Shown here: in pieces, positions 1-7,910 of the stretch | How positions within the stretch are numbered: position 1 is the stretch's first letter | Layout: every line of letters begins with the position of its first letter | The notes under the pieces: generated by a model | Seen by the model: only the letters and a program-made list of their open reading frames with translations | Told to the model about the DNA's origin: nothing | Database searches by the model: none | Translations under genes and position numbers: made by a program | Origin: Meghimatium bilineatum | Taxonomy: Eukaryota > Mollusca > Gastropoda > Stylommatophora > Philomycidae | Assembly: GCA_034231615.1 (NCBI GenBank) | Contig: CM067311.1 | Coordinates: 19,782,173 to 19,846,172 of the forward strand | Length of the DNA: 64,000 nucleotides | Reading direction: 5' to 3'

Positions 1-340
1 ATATCATGATGAATGGACATAAGCTTGAGGAGGTGAATACCTTCAAATACCTCGGATCCAGTATATGCAGCGATGGTAAATGCAAAGCAGAACTAAAAAT
101 AAGGACGGAGAAGGCTTTAGCCTCCTTGTCAAGGCTCTGATTTGGAAAAGCAACATCAGTGTTGGAGTGAAAATCAAACTGTATAAGTCGCTGGTGCTTT
201 CTGTTGTGTTGTATGGTTGTGAGAGTTGGACACTCACTGCGGACATGGAGAGAAGATTACAGGCTTTCGAGTATAAATGCTACAGAAGAATTCTACGAAT
301 TTCCTATAGGGAACATAAGACCAATGTGTACATCTCGGCG
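1..340 (+). pseudogene. Non-LTR retrotransposon RT, C-terminal fragment (broken)
   Basis: This is the end of a LINE reverse transcriptase domain, cut by the window edge on the left. The first frame (from about position 6) reads the FKYLGS motif that follows the RT palm, then SICSDG, and stops at a TGA at 138-140. The reading continues one frame over with LYKSLVLSVVLYGCESW and ends with the conserved ISYREHKTN block near 331. The YGCESW and EHKTN blocks are typical of LINE-encoded RT tails in invertebrates. A single-base indel near 135-140 explains the break. There is no RNase H sequence after it, so this is a different lineage from the LINE at 2426-6187. It is a dead fragment; confidence is high for RT origin and low for the clade. 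Confidence 0.85.
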
Positions 341-1180
341 ATACAACGGAGTTCAGCTAGCTGGGGGTGCCACACAAGACTTATAGATTTAAAATAGACG
401 ACACGGGCTACTACACTCGAGTAGTAATCGACCATCCTGACGACGATGAATGGGATATTCAGCTCGAATTATGGCGTGCGGCTGCCTACATGGAGCACAA
501 TCATATGTTAGTGCCTCTCGAGAATCTGGGCACGTGTCTCGTTTCGTACCAGGCATGCAAAGTGCTGATCTGACAGGATAAAACCACCAGTGTTTCTTAT
601 AAATCGTTTTTGAAAGTCATCAGTCCCAAGGCCTTTATTTATGGCGCGCAGGTGACAGAGACCACACCAGTGTCAGATTTTGCATGCAGGAGGTCACCGA
701 ATTTGACACCGATCTGCTTAATCTAGTCAAACCGCTGCCAGTGTCAACAGTATACCTAAAAATAGTAATTATGCTCCCCCCCCCCGGACAGAACCTTTCT
801 GTCCTTGTGGGCATTTCCGTCAAATGGGCATCAGTCTTAAAACCCGCCATATTTCGCCATATGTCATACATTATGGGGCCAATGGGAAGAGGTAGGCACG
901 CAACAGCTCTGAATATTTCTGTTAAGCTCAAAGATGTTGGGGTGGACAAGATCACCTTTGGTATGACTTGGGTCTTTTTTCGGCTGTTGTTCTCGTCCAG
1001 CCCGGTCAGCACTTCTTGTAATTGAGCATCTCATCTCCCAGTTGAAGGCATGAGTGCCTGCCAATAGTATTCACAATGTTGTATCCAAAAGTTGGATCAA
1101 AGTTTGCGTCTCGCACGCAATAAGCTAGATTGATAATTTCCTGAGAAAGACGGACATTCCAGAAAAAGTATTAACGCGTT
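341..1180. other. Unassigned sequence with one short open frame
   Basis: I recognise no family here. A 68-codon frame at 367-573 (+) has protein-like composition, with an acidic stretch reading HPDDDEWDIQLELW, but has no known motif and could be a remnant of an old element. Overlapping open frames on both strands between 635 and 1025 look fortuitous. A run of ten C lies at 776-785. No splice-bounded exon, promoter or RNA gene can be supported. Confidence 0.4.
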
Positions 1181-1187
1181 ATGATTG

Positions 1188-1257
1188 TAGCTCAGGGCAT
1201 AAGCACTGGTGTCGGAATTCCCCTAATGGTAACTGGGGTGGGAGCTCAATTCGATTC
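1188..1257 (+). repeat. Weak tRNA-like stretch, possible SINE head
   Basis: TAGCTCAGGG at 1188-1197 resembles the start of a tRNA D-arm (internal promoter box A), and CAATTCGATTC at 1247-1257 resembles the T-arm (box B). The spacing of about 50 bases is acceptable for a Pol III internal promoter. I cannot close an acceptor stem, so a working tRNA gene is unlikely. A decayed tRNA-derived SINE head is the best reading, held weakly. Confidence 0.25.
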
Positions 1258-1467
1258 ATCAACTGATGAAAGAGGCTTTGAGTGACTCGAAATGCAGTGA
1301 AAAGGAATTTAAAACGATCGTTGAAGATTATGATCGTTATCAGACTATGAAGGAAGAGTATGCTCTAAAGCTCATGCTCCGCAGGACAGCACAACAAACA
1401 AAAAAGAAATGATGCAACAAGCTTGAGTGGAAATTCGCAAAGAGTTTGCCAAATATATCTCTGGTGT
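1258..1467. other. Unassigned; 48-codon open frame
   Basis: A frame from the ATG at 1266 to the TGA at 1410-1412 reads a charged, helix-like peptide of 48 residues containing EDYDRYQTMKEEYALKLMLR. The composition is protein-like, but the frame is short, has no recognisable domain and sits between retroelement remnants. It could be a scrap of an element-encoded protein. The remainder up to 1467 shows nothing I can name. Confidence 0.25.
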
Positions 1468-2125
1468 CTATTGTCTATCCCCAGGTGAATGATTGTTGAT
1501 CGCATTCACACTTGCCGTTAAGTGTAGGGATGATATCTTAAGCTGTCGTTTCAAGGCCAGATGTGTCGCCGAGGTTGCATTTAGTCCATGTTTGTTCAAA
1601 GTTATCTTAATGTTTTCTATCCACCGTTTTCTTGGTCTACCTTTGGCTTTACGCCCGGATATTCTTGTATTATATGCTCTTATTGGTATTTGGTTTGGCT
1701 TCATTCTCATAAGGTGACCGAACCATTTTACTTGCTGTCTCTCAATATGTTCGATACATGATATTATACCAACTCTTTTCCTAATTTCTTCATTTCTTAT
1801 TTTATTTAGTTTGGTAACCATTGCAGCTTTCCTCATACACTTCATTTCACATGTGACGATTTTTCTTTGCTGCGAAGCTGTTAAAAACCATGTTTGACAT
1901 TGGTAGCACAGTGTTGGTATAAAAATTGTAGATATTATTTGTTTTTTTTCCCATCTTGATCTTTGGATGAAGAAGTAATGGTGAAAGTTGGTAAGTCACT
2001 GTGTTTGCTTTCTGGCACCTTTTTTCTATTTCTCTGTCTAGTCTTCCATCTTCGGAAAAAATGCTGCCTAGATACTTAAATTCGTTGGCTTGTTTCACTT
2101 TGGTGTTATCTATTGTTATATGCAT
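1468..2125 (-). pseudogene. Non-LTR retrotransposon RT C-terminal fragment (frameshifted)
   Basis: Read on the minus strand from 2125 down, the first part carries the motif EFKYLGSIFSEDGRLDREIE, the end of the RT domain. It is followed by CQKANTVTYQLSPLL and an N-x-KKNRH stretch that stops near 1847. The reading resumes in another frame at 1845 with EMKCMRKAAM-like sequence, RIRNEEIRKRVGI, IERQQVKWFGHLMRM and KGRPRKRWIENI, the standard tail of many LINE ORF2 proteins. The shift lies at about 1846. The YGCETW-like segment expected in the middle is degraded. There is no endonuclease, no catalytic YADD and no RNase H, so this is a 5'-truncated, mutated insertion. It is not closely related to the LINE at 2426-6187. 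Confidence 0.88.
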
Positions 2126-2249
2126 TGGTACAAAACTTAGCTTATTGTATAAATATTAGCACACAGATTCTCCTATCGACTTGCTAGGTCTGTCATAGAA
2201 GCTGACGCGGCCGGAGCGCGAAAGTTTACACCATCACAAGCTTCATCAC
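2126..2249. other. Spacer with no recognised feature
   Basis: Short AT-rich sequence between the minus-strand RT tail and the inverted end of the 381 bp repeat family. A small GC-rich patch (CGGCCGGAGCGCG) lies near 2208-2220. Nothing else can be supported. Confidence 0.4.
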
Positions 2250-2337
2250 AAACATGGATAACATATAGACAATACAATAATGCTTCAAATAATTGTTTAT
2301 ACAAGTAAATTTTAAGTAGGAAGCCAGAGGACAATTT
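2250..2337 (-). repeat. Inverted copy of the 381 bp unit's right end
   Basis: These 88 bases are the reverse complement of the last part of the direct units at 6516, 7530 and 7911. The match runs from AAACATGGATAACATATAGA through the segment that reads CTCTGGCTTCCTACTTAAAA in the direct copies. The tandem family is therefore bounded on its left by an inverted end, as in a terminal-inverted-repeat element with an internal tandem array. Confidence 0.85.
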
Positions 2338-2359
2338 GTAAAAAATTGTTTACAAGAAT

Positions 2360-2425
2360 CCATGTTTACAAGAAGACCTATCGACCCTTGTATAACTAAT
2401 ACGGATATTATGTTATGTGTTTGTT
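2360..2425 (+). repeat. 381 bp tandem unit, copy A, left part
   Basis: This is the first 66 bases of a unit that begins CCATGTTTACAAGAAGACC. The unit is interrupted by the LINE at 2426 and resumes after it. The join 2425/6199 restores a unit of about 383 bp that matches copies B to D. Confidence 0.9.
2415..2425 (+). repeat. Target-site duplication of the LINE, left copy
   Basis: ATGTGTTTGTT here is repeated exactly at 6188-6198, directly after the LINE tail. The undisrupted site occurs once in each of the other units, at 6571-6581, 7585-7595 and 7966-7976. This confirms that the 11 bases are a duplication made on insertion. Confidence 0.93.
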
Positions 2426-2500
2426 CCCCATCGAGACCAGCACCGTGCAGAGGTGATGGGGCTTAGTTCAGCCATCAGGGGCTGGAAACTAAGACTGGTC
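2426..2500 (+). ncRNA. HDV-like self-cleaving ribozyme at LINE 5' end
   Basis: The 75 bases fit the nested double pseudoknot of hepatitis-delta-type ribozymes. P1 is CCCCATC (2426-2432) with GATGGGG (2455-2461). J1/2 is GA. P2 is GACCAG (2435-2440) with CTGGTC (2495-2500). P3 is ACC (2442-2444) with GGT (2452-2454), closing a 7-base L3. P4 is TTCAGCC (2467-2473) with GGCTGGAA (2480-2487), with one bulged G. J4/2 contains CTAA, where C2489 sits at the position of the catalytic cytosine. The predicted cut, just before the first base of P1, coincides with the boundary of the target-site duplication. Ribozymes of this class are known at the 5' ends of R2, L1Tc/ingi, RTE and Baggins elements, where they release the RNA from upstream transcript. 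The two-pair P1.1 is not convincing by eye; the rest is strong. Confidence 0.75.
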
Positions 2501-2594
2501 GGGCAGTCCCATTCGAGCAGGACCATAGTCCTGCCCAAGTAAGCAGAGTGCTGAAGACGGAAGCATCCAGCCATAAGGCGCACAGATAATCAGG
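2501..2594 (+). promoter_or_regulatory. LINE 5' leader with a perfect hairpin
   Basis: This is the untranslated stretch between the ribozyme and the first ATG (2595). It contains a 7 bp perfect hairpin, GCAGGAC (2517-2523) with GTCCTGC (2528-2534), closed by a CATA loop. No TATA-like promoter can be argued. If the element uses an internal promoter it should lie in 2426-2594. Confidence 0.45.
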
Positions 2595-2918
2595 ATGCCA
2601 CGCACAAAACACAATGGAAACATGTCTTCATCTATAAATAGTTATGGTGCCTGCCCTGTGGCGGACGTTCAGGCAGGGACGGTGCCGGGCCCTATACCTC
2701 GAAAGGGCCCAACCTCAGTTACTGGAAGTCCTTCTCAATTGCCCCGAGGAGCCAGGAGGCAAGGGAATAGAGCTACTGGCCAAACAAACAAACGACCAAT
2801 AAAAATAATGCACTGGAATGCTGAGGGTGTCAACAGTAAAAGAGATGGATACAGCAAAAAATTGGAACTTGAAAATGTCCTCAGTGAAGAACAAGTTAAC
2901 ATATGCTGTATCCAAGAG
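2595..2918 (+). pseudogene. LINE ORF N-terminus and start of endonuclease domain (truncated)
   Basis: From the ATG at 2595, about 68 residues are a basic, proline- and glycine-rich tail without a recognisable domain. They are followed by IKIMHWNAEGVNSKRD (W74, N75), the first motif of the exonuclease-endonuclease-phosphatase fold, and by INICCIQE-type sequence ending at E108 (2916-2918), the metal-binding glutamate motif. After E108 the frame runs into unrelated residues and stops at 2951. The domain continues in another frame at about 2914. An internal deletion has therefore removed the centre of the endonuclease, including the GDFN-type motif expected before SWGYD, and shifted the frame. 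In family members nicking of target DNA by this domain primes reverse transcription; this copy cannot make it. Confidence 0.85.
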
Positions 2919-5322
2919 CTGGGGCTACGATCATATCGACAAGAGAGGTGAGGAACTTGAGAGCTGGCAGGATGAAAATAATCTCATTCTTATTAACCAG
3001 CCAGCAGACTCGTCAACCTTCTACTCAAGAGCATGGCACACCACCTCTACACCAGATCTGGCATTCCACTCACCAGGCTTGGAATGGAACATCACACGTG
3101 TTGTTGGAAAGCAGCTTGGAGGTAGTGACCACAGACCAGTATTTCTGGAAATCCACAATGAATTTACCAAGGACAGCAGCACGCTCACTAGGTGGAATTA
3201 TAAAAGGGCAGACTGGAAAATGTACCAGCATTTAACCAGTGTTCTAGCTAAGGACATGAACTTGGACAAAGACATCAATAGAGCAGTGAGTGAGTTTAAT
3301 AGATGTATACTACATGCTGCTAGTAAAACCATACCCAGGGGGGCACGCAAAAACTACAAACCTTACTGGAATGATGAACTGGAAAAGCTGCAAAATGAGA
3401 TGGAAACATCTAGACAGCAGGCTGAGAACAGACCTAGCCAAGAACATCACAACAAATATCAGCAAACAAAGGCTAAATTTCAAAGAGCCAAGTTACAAGC
3501 CAGACGGAGCAGCTGGAAAGAAAAAACAGAGTCGCTGAACCTAGAAAGAGATACTAGGAAATTATGGAAACTTGTAAAACAACTAAATGATGAAGGTACA
3601 GGGAGAAATACCAGGATCACACTTTATAAAGATAGAGACATTTTAACAGTTAAACATGCAGCTGATTACTTTGCAGATTCCTTTGCAGAAGACAATAACG
3701 TCAAAGTCAGCCCAGACAAACAACAGGAGGTTCGAGAGAACCAGCAAAACATTGAACAAGGTGAACCTATACCTGAAGTCATGGAGGCACCAATCACAAT
3801 GAGAGAACTGGAGCATGCAATATCCAAATTGAAAATGAAAAAGTCCCCTGGAGCTGATGGAGTGTCCAATGAAATGATTAGAAACCTGGGAATTGCAGCA
3901 AGAGCAAAGCTACTGCAGATCTTTAACACAAGCTGGTCCACAGGTAATGTACCACAGGTGTGGAGAGAAGCAATAATGATACCACTCCTCAAATCAGGAA
4001 AAGATGGCAACATAGTCTCCAACTACAGGCCCATCAGCCTCACAAGCTGTCTATGTAAAACAATGGAACGCATTATCAATCTTAGGATGCAGTGGTACCT
4101 TGAAAGTGAAAACCTTCTGGTATCACAGCAAGCAGGTTTCAGACAGTGCTACTCTACTGAAGATCAGGCAACCTACCTCTCCCAAGAGATTGAGGATGCC
4201 TTCCAAGATAAGAAACTGGTACTAGCAGCATGGATAGACCTCAGGAAAGCATTTGATAAGGTCTGGAAAGAAGGGCTCCTAAAGAAATTGCGAAATTGCA
4301 GGGTTAGCTCAAGAATGTACAAATGGGTAAAAGCATACCTGCATAATAGAAGAGCCAGGGTACAATTAGATGGTCGCAAGAGCAAGAAAGTTCTACTGCG
4401 TCATGGAGTCCCCCAGGGAGGAGTCCTGTCACCCACACTTTTCTTGGTTTACATCAATGACCTAGTTGCTGAACTACCACATGGGATCAAAGTGGCAATG
4501 TATGCTGACGACCTGGTGATCTGGTGCACGGAAGAACATGCAACAGTGGCCACTAAACAAATACAAAGAGCTATCGATGCCCTAACATTATGGGCAAATA
4601 GATGGTGCGTCAGCATTAACACAGATAAGTGCAGCACTACACTCTTTACCCTCTCACCAAAACAAAAAGCTGATCATATCAAGATAGATGGAGAGCTCTT
4701 GAAAAAAGACAAACAACCCACATACCTCGGAGTTACTTTTAATGATAAGCTGACATGGAAGCAGCACATAAACAAAGCAACAACAAAAGCCAGAAGGAAG
4801 TTAGCTATCCTGAGAAAACTAAGTGGAACCACATGGGGAGCCAGTGGAAATATACTCAGTAAAGTTTACCAGCAATGCATAAGACCACACCTGGAATATG
4901 GTTCAGCTGCGTGGTGTCCTGCATCAAACACCACATTACAAGATCTAGATAAAGTGCAAAACCAGGCACTTAGAATAATGTTGGGAGTAATGAAATCAAC
5001 ACCCATAGCAGAGATGCAGAAAATGGGAAGAATGCAAACACTTGGCGAACGAAGAGACACAAAAGTACTAATTCAAGCAGAAAAGTTTCAGTGTATGCCA
5101 AGTCATCCAATGAAGGAAAGATTCCAAAATCTAGCAATGGGGCGACTGAAAAGGAGCAGCTTTATCCATCAAGCTAAACGACTCCGTAGACAACTTACAG
5201 ACCTACCTGAAGTTGACAGCCCCTTAAGGTCTGTACCAGAACAAACCCCGTGGAGTGAAAGCCATGGAATGCCAATATACATTCAGACCCATGTGAAAGG
5301 AATACTAAGCGAGGACGAATAG
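2914..5322 (+). pseudogene. LINE endonuclease C-terminus plus reverse transcriptase
   Basis: The frame resumes with SWGYDHIDKRGEELESW (from 2917), then FYSRAWHTTSTPDLAF and GGSDHRPV (3121-3141), the last endonuclease motifs. The upstream ATG at 2818 in this frame is fortuitous. The RT domain follows: KSPGADGVSNEMIR, NYRPISLTSCLCKTMERII, motif A WIDLRKAFD (catalytic Asp codon 4237-4239), motif B HGVPQGGVLSP (from 4402), and motif C YADD (4501-4512). QPTYLGVTFN and the thumb-like LEYGSAAW come next. All catalytic aspartates are intact, so the RT itself looks undamaged over about 700 residues. The frame ends at TAG 5320-5322, in the same frame as the RNase H part, so this is a nonsense mutation inside one ancestral ORF. 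Confidence 0.93.
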
Positions 5323-6150
5323 AACAGTGTGCAGCGAAGGACAGTCACCCTCAGTTTCCTGGATGAGGAATATCCACACGATATATGGGTCAGAGTGTAC
5401 ACAGATGGGTCAGCACAGAATGCTGTGAGGAATGGAGGTGCAGGTGTATATATAGAATATCCACACAAGCCTAGAGATACAATCAGAACCCCAACAGGAA
5501 AATTCTGCAATAATTATGATGCAGAAATCCAGGCAATTAGTGTGGCAGCTAAAAAACTGCTGAACTCCAACTCTGGCCTACAGCCTGTGGTATTCCTGAC
5601 AGATGCAAGGTCAGTGCTTCAAGCTCTCCAGTCTGGAAAACTAACAGACTTAAAAAAACTACTTAGCGAATTGTCTTACCAGTATAGGATAACCATGCAG
5701 TGGATACCCTCTCACTGTGGAATACCAGGAAATGAAAAAGCAGACCAACTGGCTCAAGAAGGTGCTGCCGAAGACCAACCAGATATACCAATCACCTACC
5801 ATCAGAAAAAACAGATGATCAAGTCAATAAGAAAGCCACAAACACCAACACAAGATGACTATCACATTATGAACAGACCAGAACAAGTTATAATTCTACG
5901 TCTCAGAACAGGACACAACCGACTCCGCAGTCACATGTATACAAAGTTCAAGATTGGCAACACGGCCATGTGTACATGTGGACAGGCAGCACAGAGTGCC
6001 AAACATATACTTCAAGAGTGTTCTGAGCATGAAACGCTGAGGCAGACATATTGGCCAGAGGAAACAACACTGGAATCAAAGCTCTATGGGACACTGTATG
6101 AACTACAAAAGACAGTGAGTTTTATTAAGGAGACAGAATTACAGATATAG
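5323..6150 (+). pseudogene. LINE RNase H domain and CCHC zinc knuckle
   Basis: This continues the RT frame directly after the TAG; an open frame can be counted from a GTG at 5329. With that codon as residue 1, the RNase H catalytic set is complete: D26 in YTDGSA, E66 in YDAEIQAI, D92 in FLTDARSVLQAL, and H129 and D139 in WIPSHCGIPGNEKADQLA. A C-terminal CCHC knuckle, C215-x-C217-x8-H226-x4-C231, follows in AMCTCGQAAQSAKHILQEC. It is typical of RNase H-bearing LINEs and probably binds nucleic acid. The stop is TAG at 6148-6150. RNase H removes the RNA template strand during second-strand synthesis in such elements. The domain is undamaged but cut off from RT unless the upstream TAG is read through. 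Confidence 0.92.
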
Positions 6151-6187
6151 ACATGTTTCAAGTGAACGAAAGAAGAAGAAGAAGAAA
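6151..6187 (+). repeat. LINE 3' end with GAA-rich tail
   Basis: Only 37 bases separate the RNase H stop codon from the target-site duplication. The last 20 (6168-6187) are a GAA-repeat tail, the kind of simple-repeat 3' end found in I-type LINEs instead of a long poly(A). No AATAAA signal is present. Confidence 0.85.
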
Positions 6188-6198
6188 ATGTGTTTGTT
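6188..6198 (+). repeat. Target-site duplication of the LINE, right copy
   Basis: ATGTGTTTGTT is identical to 2415-2425. It directly follows the GAA-rich tail and continues into GTTACTGAGG exactly as in the uninterrupted units. Confidence 0.93.
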
Positions 6199-6515
6199 GT
6201 TACTGAGGATATATCAATACTTGTACGAGATGTTTGTTGTTGTTGTAATAGTCCTTGTCTCGATCGGTCCGTTCGGGTGACTTTGTGTGCACGGGTTGAA
6301 TGGCTTGATTAAATCGCATCTTCTTTGGAGATGCGGTTAGTCAAGTACGGAAGAACGCGTGTGCAATTGTTGCTAGACGATTTGGTGCCTTTGAACGGAC
6401 TGGTTCAATTCCCGTTAGTCTCAAGAATTTTAAAAATTGTCCTCTGGCTTCCTACTTAAAATTTACTTGTATAAACAATTATTTGAAGCAAAATTGTATT
6501 GTCCCTATATGTTAT
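6199..6515 (+). repeat. 381 bp tandem unit, copy A, right part
   Basis: Completes the unit interrupted by the LINE, ending with the ATATGTTATC boundary. The 78-codon frame that is open in copies B to D is broken here (TTGATTAAATCG where copies B to D read TTGATGAAAT.G), so that frame is not conserved across the family. Confidence 0.9.
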
Positions 6516-6899
6516 CCATGTTTACAAGAAGACCTATCGGCCCTTGTATAACTAATACGGATATTATGTTATGTGTTTGTTGTTACTGAGGATATTTCAA
6601 TACCTGTACGGGATGTTTGTTGTTGTTGTAATAGTCCTTGTCTCGATCGGTCCGTTCGGGTGACTTTGTGTGCACGGTTTGAATGGCTTGATGAAATGGC
6701 ATCTTTTTTGGAGATGCGGTTAGTCAAGTACGGAAGAACGCGTGTGCAATTGTTGTTAGACGATTTGGTGCCGTTGAACGGACTGGTTCAATTCCCGTTA
6801 GTCTCATGAATTTTAAAAATTGTCCTCTGGCTTCCTACTTAAAATTTACTTGTATAAACAATTATGTGAAGCAATATTGTATTGTCTATATATGTTATC
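6516..6899 (+). repeat. 381 bp tandem unit, copy B
   Basis: A complete unit from CCATGTTTACAAG to ATATATGTTATC. It carries an open 78-codon frame at 6573-6809, a cysteine-rich start (VCCCCNSPCLDR) and no recognised domain. Differences between copies B, C and D in this frame are mostly amino-acid changing, which argues against selection for a protein. Its last 12 bases are the left target-site duplication of the retroposon that follows. A tRNA T-arm-like GGTTCAATTCC lies near the end of the frame. Confidence 0.9.
6888..6899 (+). repeat. Target-site duplication of the 619 bp retroposon, left
   Basis: ATATATGTTATC is repeated exactly at 7519-7530. The uninterrupted site exists at the C/D unit junction at 7900-7911. 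Confidence 0.9.
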
Positions 6900-7518
6900 A
6901 CGCATGTGGTTGCATCTGTGGGTCTCACCAATGGCCCACTAGACAAACCACCCATGCAACAGAAAACCTTAGTGGATGACATGCCGTTATATTGAGGTTA
7001 TCTTCTTATAGAAAATTCATGGCATGTAATCTATACAGTTATGATTTTGTTTTGTTGTTGAAATGTTTTTCATGTTTGCCTGAATATATATGTATGCACC
7101 CTCTGTGGTTGGGAGAGAGCCAGAGATGTACCATGCAGCACTGAGGAGGAGGAAACTGGCATCACTGTTTTTCCTATGGCTGAGGCCTATCATAGAGGCA
7201 CAGTGACTCAGGACGTGACAATCCTTTTGACTTGAACATTTGGTTGCATTCCTGGAGCTATAGAGAAGTTTGGCATAACGAGTAGTCAATTGGCAGCGGG
7301 GAATGAGCACAGTGAACCCTATCTTGGCTACAGTGGCTAGGAGCAGTGCATAGGTTGAAACCTACCTTCCTGGAGGTGTGATAGTTATTCTCTGGCTCTG
7401 TCCCGGGGTGGGCCGAAAATCCACAGGCTTCCCAGCAATATAATGCTATCTAATGGCATTAGGTCAAAGGGCATGAGCCCATGGACCGCTGGATCAGCAA
7501 CCAACCAACCAACCAACC
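6900..7518 (+). mobile_element. 619 bp retroposon with (AACC)5 tail, family unknown
   Basis: An insertion exactly between two 12 bp target-site duplications, with a 3' simple-repeat tail of five AACC units. This identifies a target-primed retroposon. The 5' end is strongly structured: GCATG (6902-6906) with CATGC (6953-6957), TGGTT (6907-6911) with AACCA (6946-6950), and an inner hairpin GTGGG (6918-6922) with CCCAC (6935-6939). No RT motif, poly(A) or convincing Pol III box is visible. A 97-codon open frame on the minus strand (7017-7310) has no recognisable motif. It is either a non-autonomous SINE-like element or the 3' piece of a LINE; I do not recognise the family. Confidence 0.85.
7499..7518 (+). 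repeat. (AACC)5 tail of the retroposon
   Basis: Five perfect AACC tetranucleotides end the element directly against the right target-site duplication. The length and purity suggest a recent insertion, or slippage of RT on the tail during priming. Confidence 0.9.
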
Positions 7519-7530
7519 ATATATGTTATC
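7519..7530 (+). repeat. Target-site duplication of the 619 bp retroposon, right
   Basis: ATATATGTTATC is identical to 6888-6899. The next unit (copy C) starts immediately. Confidence 0.9.
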
Positions 7531-7910
7531 CATGTTTACAAGAAGACCTATCGGCCCTTGTATAACTAATACGGATATTATGTTATGTGTTTGTTGTTAC
7601 TGAGGATATTTCAATACCTGTACGGGGTGTTTGTTGTTGTTGTAATAGTCCTTGTCTCGATCGGTCCGTTCGGGTGACTTTGTGTGCACGGTTTGAATGG
7701 CTTGATGAAATCGCATCTTTTTTGGAGATGCTGTTAGTCAAGTACGGAAGAACGCGTGTGCAATTGTTGCTAGGCGATTTGGTGCCGTTGAACGGACTGG
7801 TTCAATTCCATTTAGTCTCAAGAATAAAAAATTGTCCTCTGGCTTCCTACTTAAAATTTACTTGTATAAACAATTATTTGAAGCAAAATTGTATTGTCTA
7901 TATATGTTAT
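7530..7910 (+). repeat. 381 bp tandem unit, copy C
   Basis: A complete 381-base unit. Relative to copy B it has lost a few bases in the T/A run after TCTCAAGAAT near 7820, and has several substitutions in the 78-codon frame, including R to L and P to H changes. Confidence 0.9.

Larger units (their letters stand above)
2426..6187 (+). mobile_element. Non-LTR retrotransposon (EN-RT-RNase H LINE), 3.76 kb
   Basis: A LINE insertion bounded by perfect 11 bp target-site duplications. Order: HDV-like ribozyme fold at the first base, short 5' leader, N-terminal tail, apurinic-type endonuclease, RT, RNase H, a CCHC zinc knuckle, a 37-base 3' end and a GAA-rich tail. The gene order with RNase H after RT is that of the I/Jockey-type superfamily (I, Nimb, Ingi and relatives); RTE and CR1 lineages lack RNase H. 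No separate gag-like ORF1 is present. The copy reached full length at its 5' end but is coding-dead through an endonuclease deletion with frameshift near 2914-2920 and a TAG at 5320-5322. The perfect duplications and few lesions indicate a young insertion. Confidence 0.93.

Noticed and set aside
635..1025. Overlapping long frames on both strands as genes
   Set aside because: The two strands give equally long frames, neither shows a motif, and the stretch includes a homopolymer C run. They look fortuitous.
2818..2913. ATG at 2818 as the true start of the RT protein
   Set aside because: The residues before SWGYDH in this frame are out-of-frame reading of the endonuclease start, whose true frame begins at 2595 and carries the HWNAEG and IQE motifs.
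6900..6960. A second HDV-like ribozyme at the 5' end of the 619 bp retroposon
   Set aside because: The pairings form simple nested hairpins. I could not assemble the P1/P2 double pseudoknot or a catalytic C joining segment.
7017..7310. 97-codon minus-strand frame inside the 619 bp retroposon as a coding gene
   Set aside because: It is antisense to the element's tail-defined orientation and contains no RT, endonuclease or other motif.
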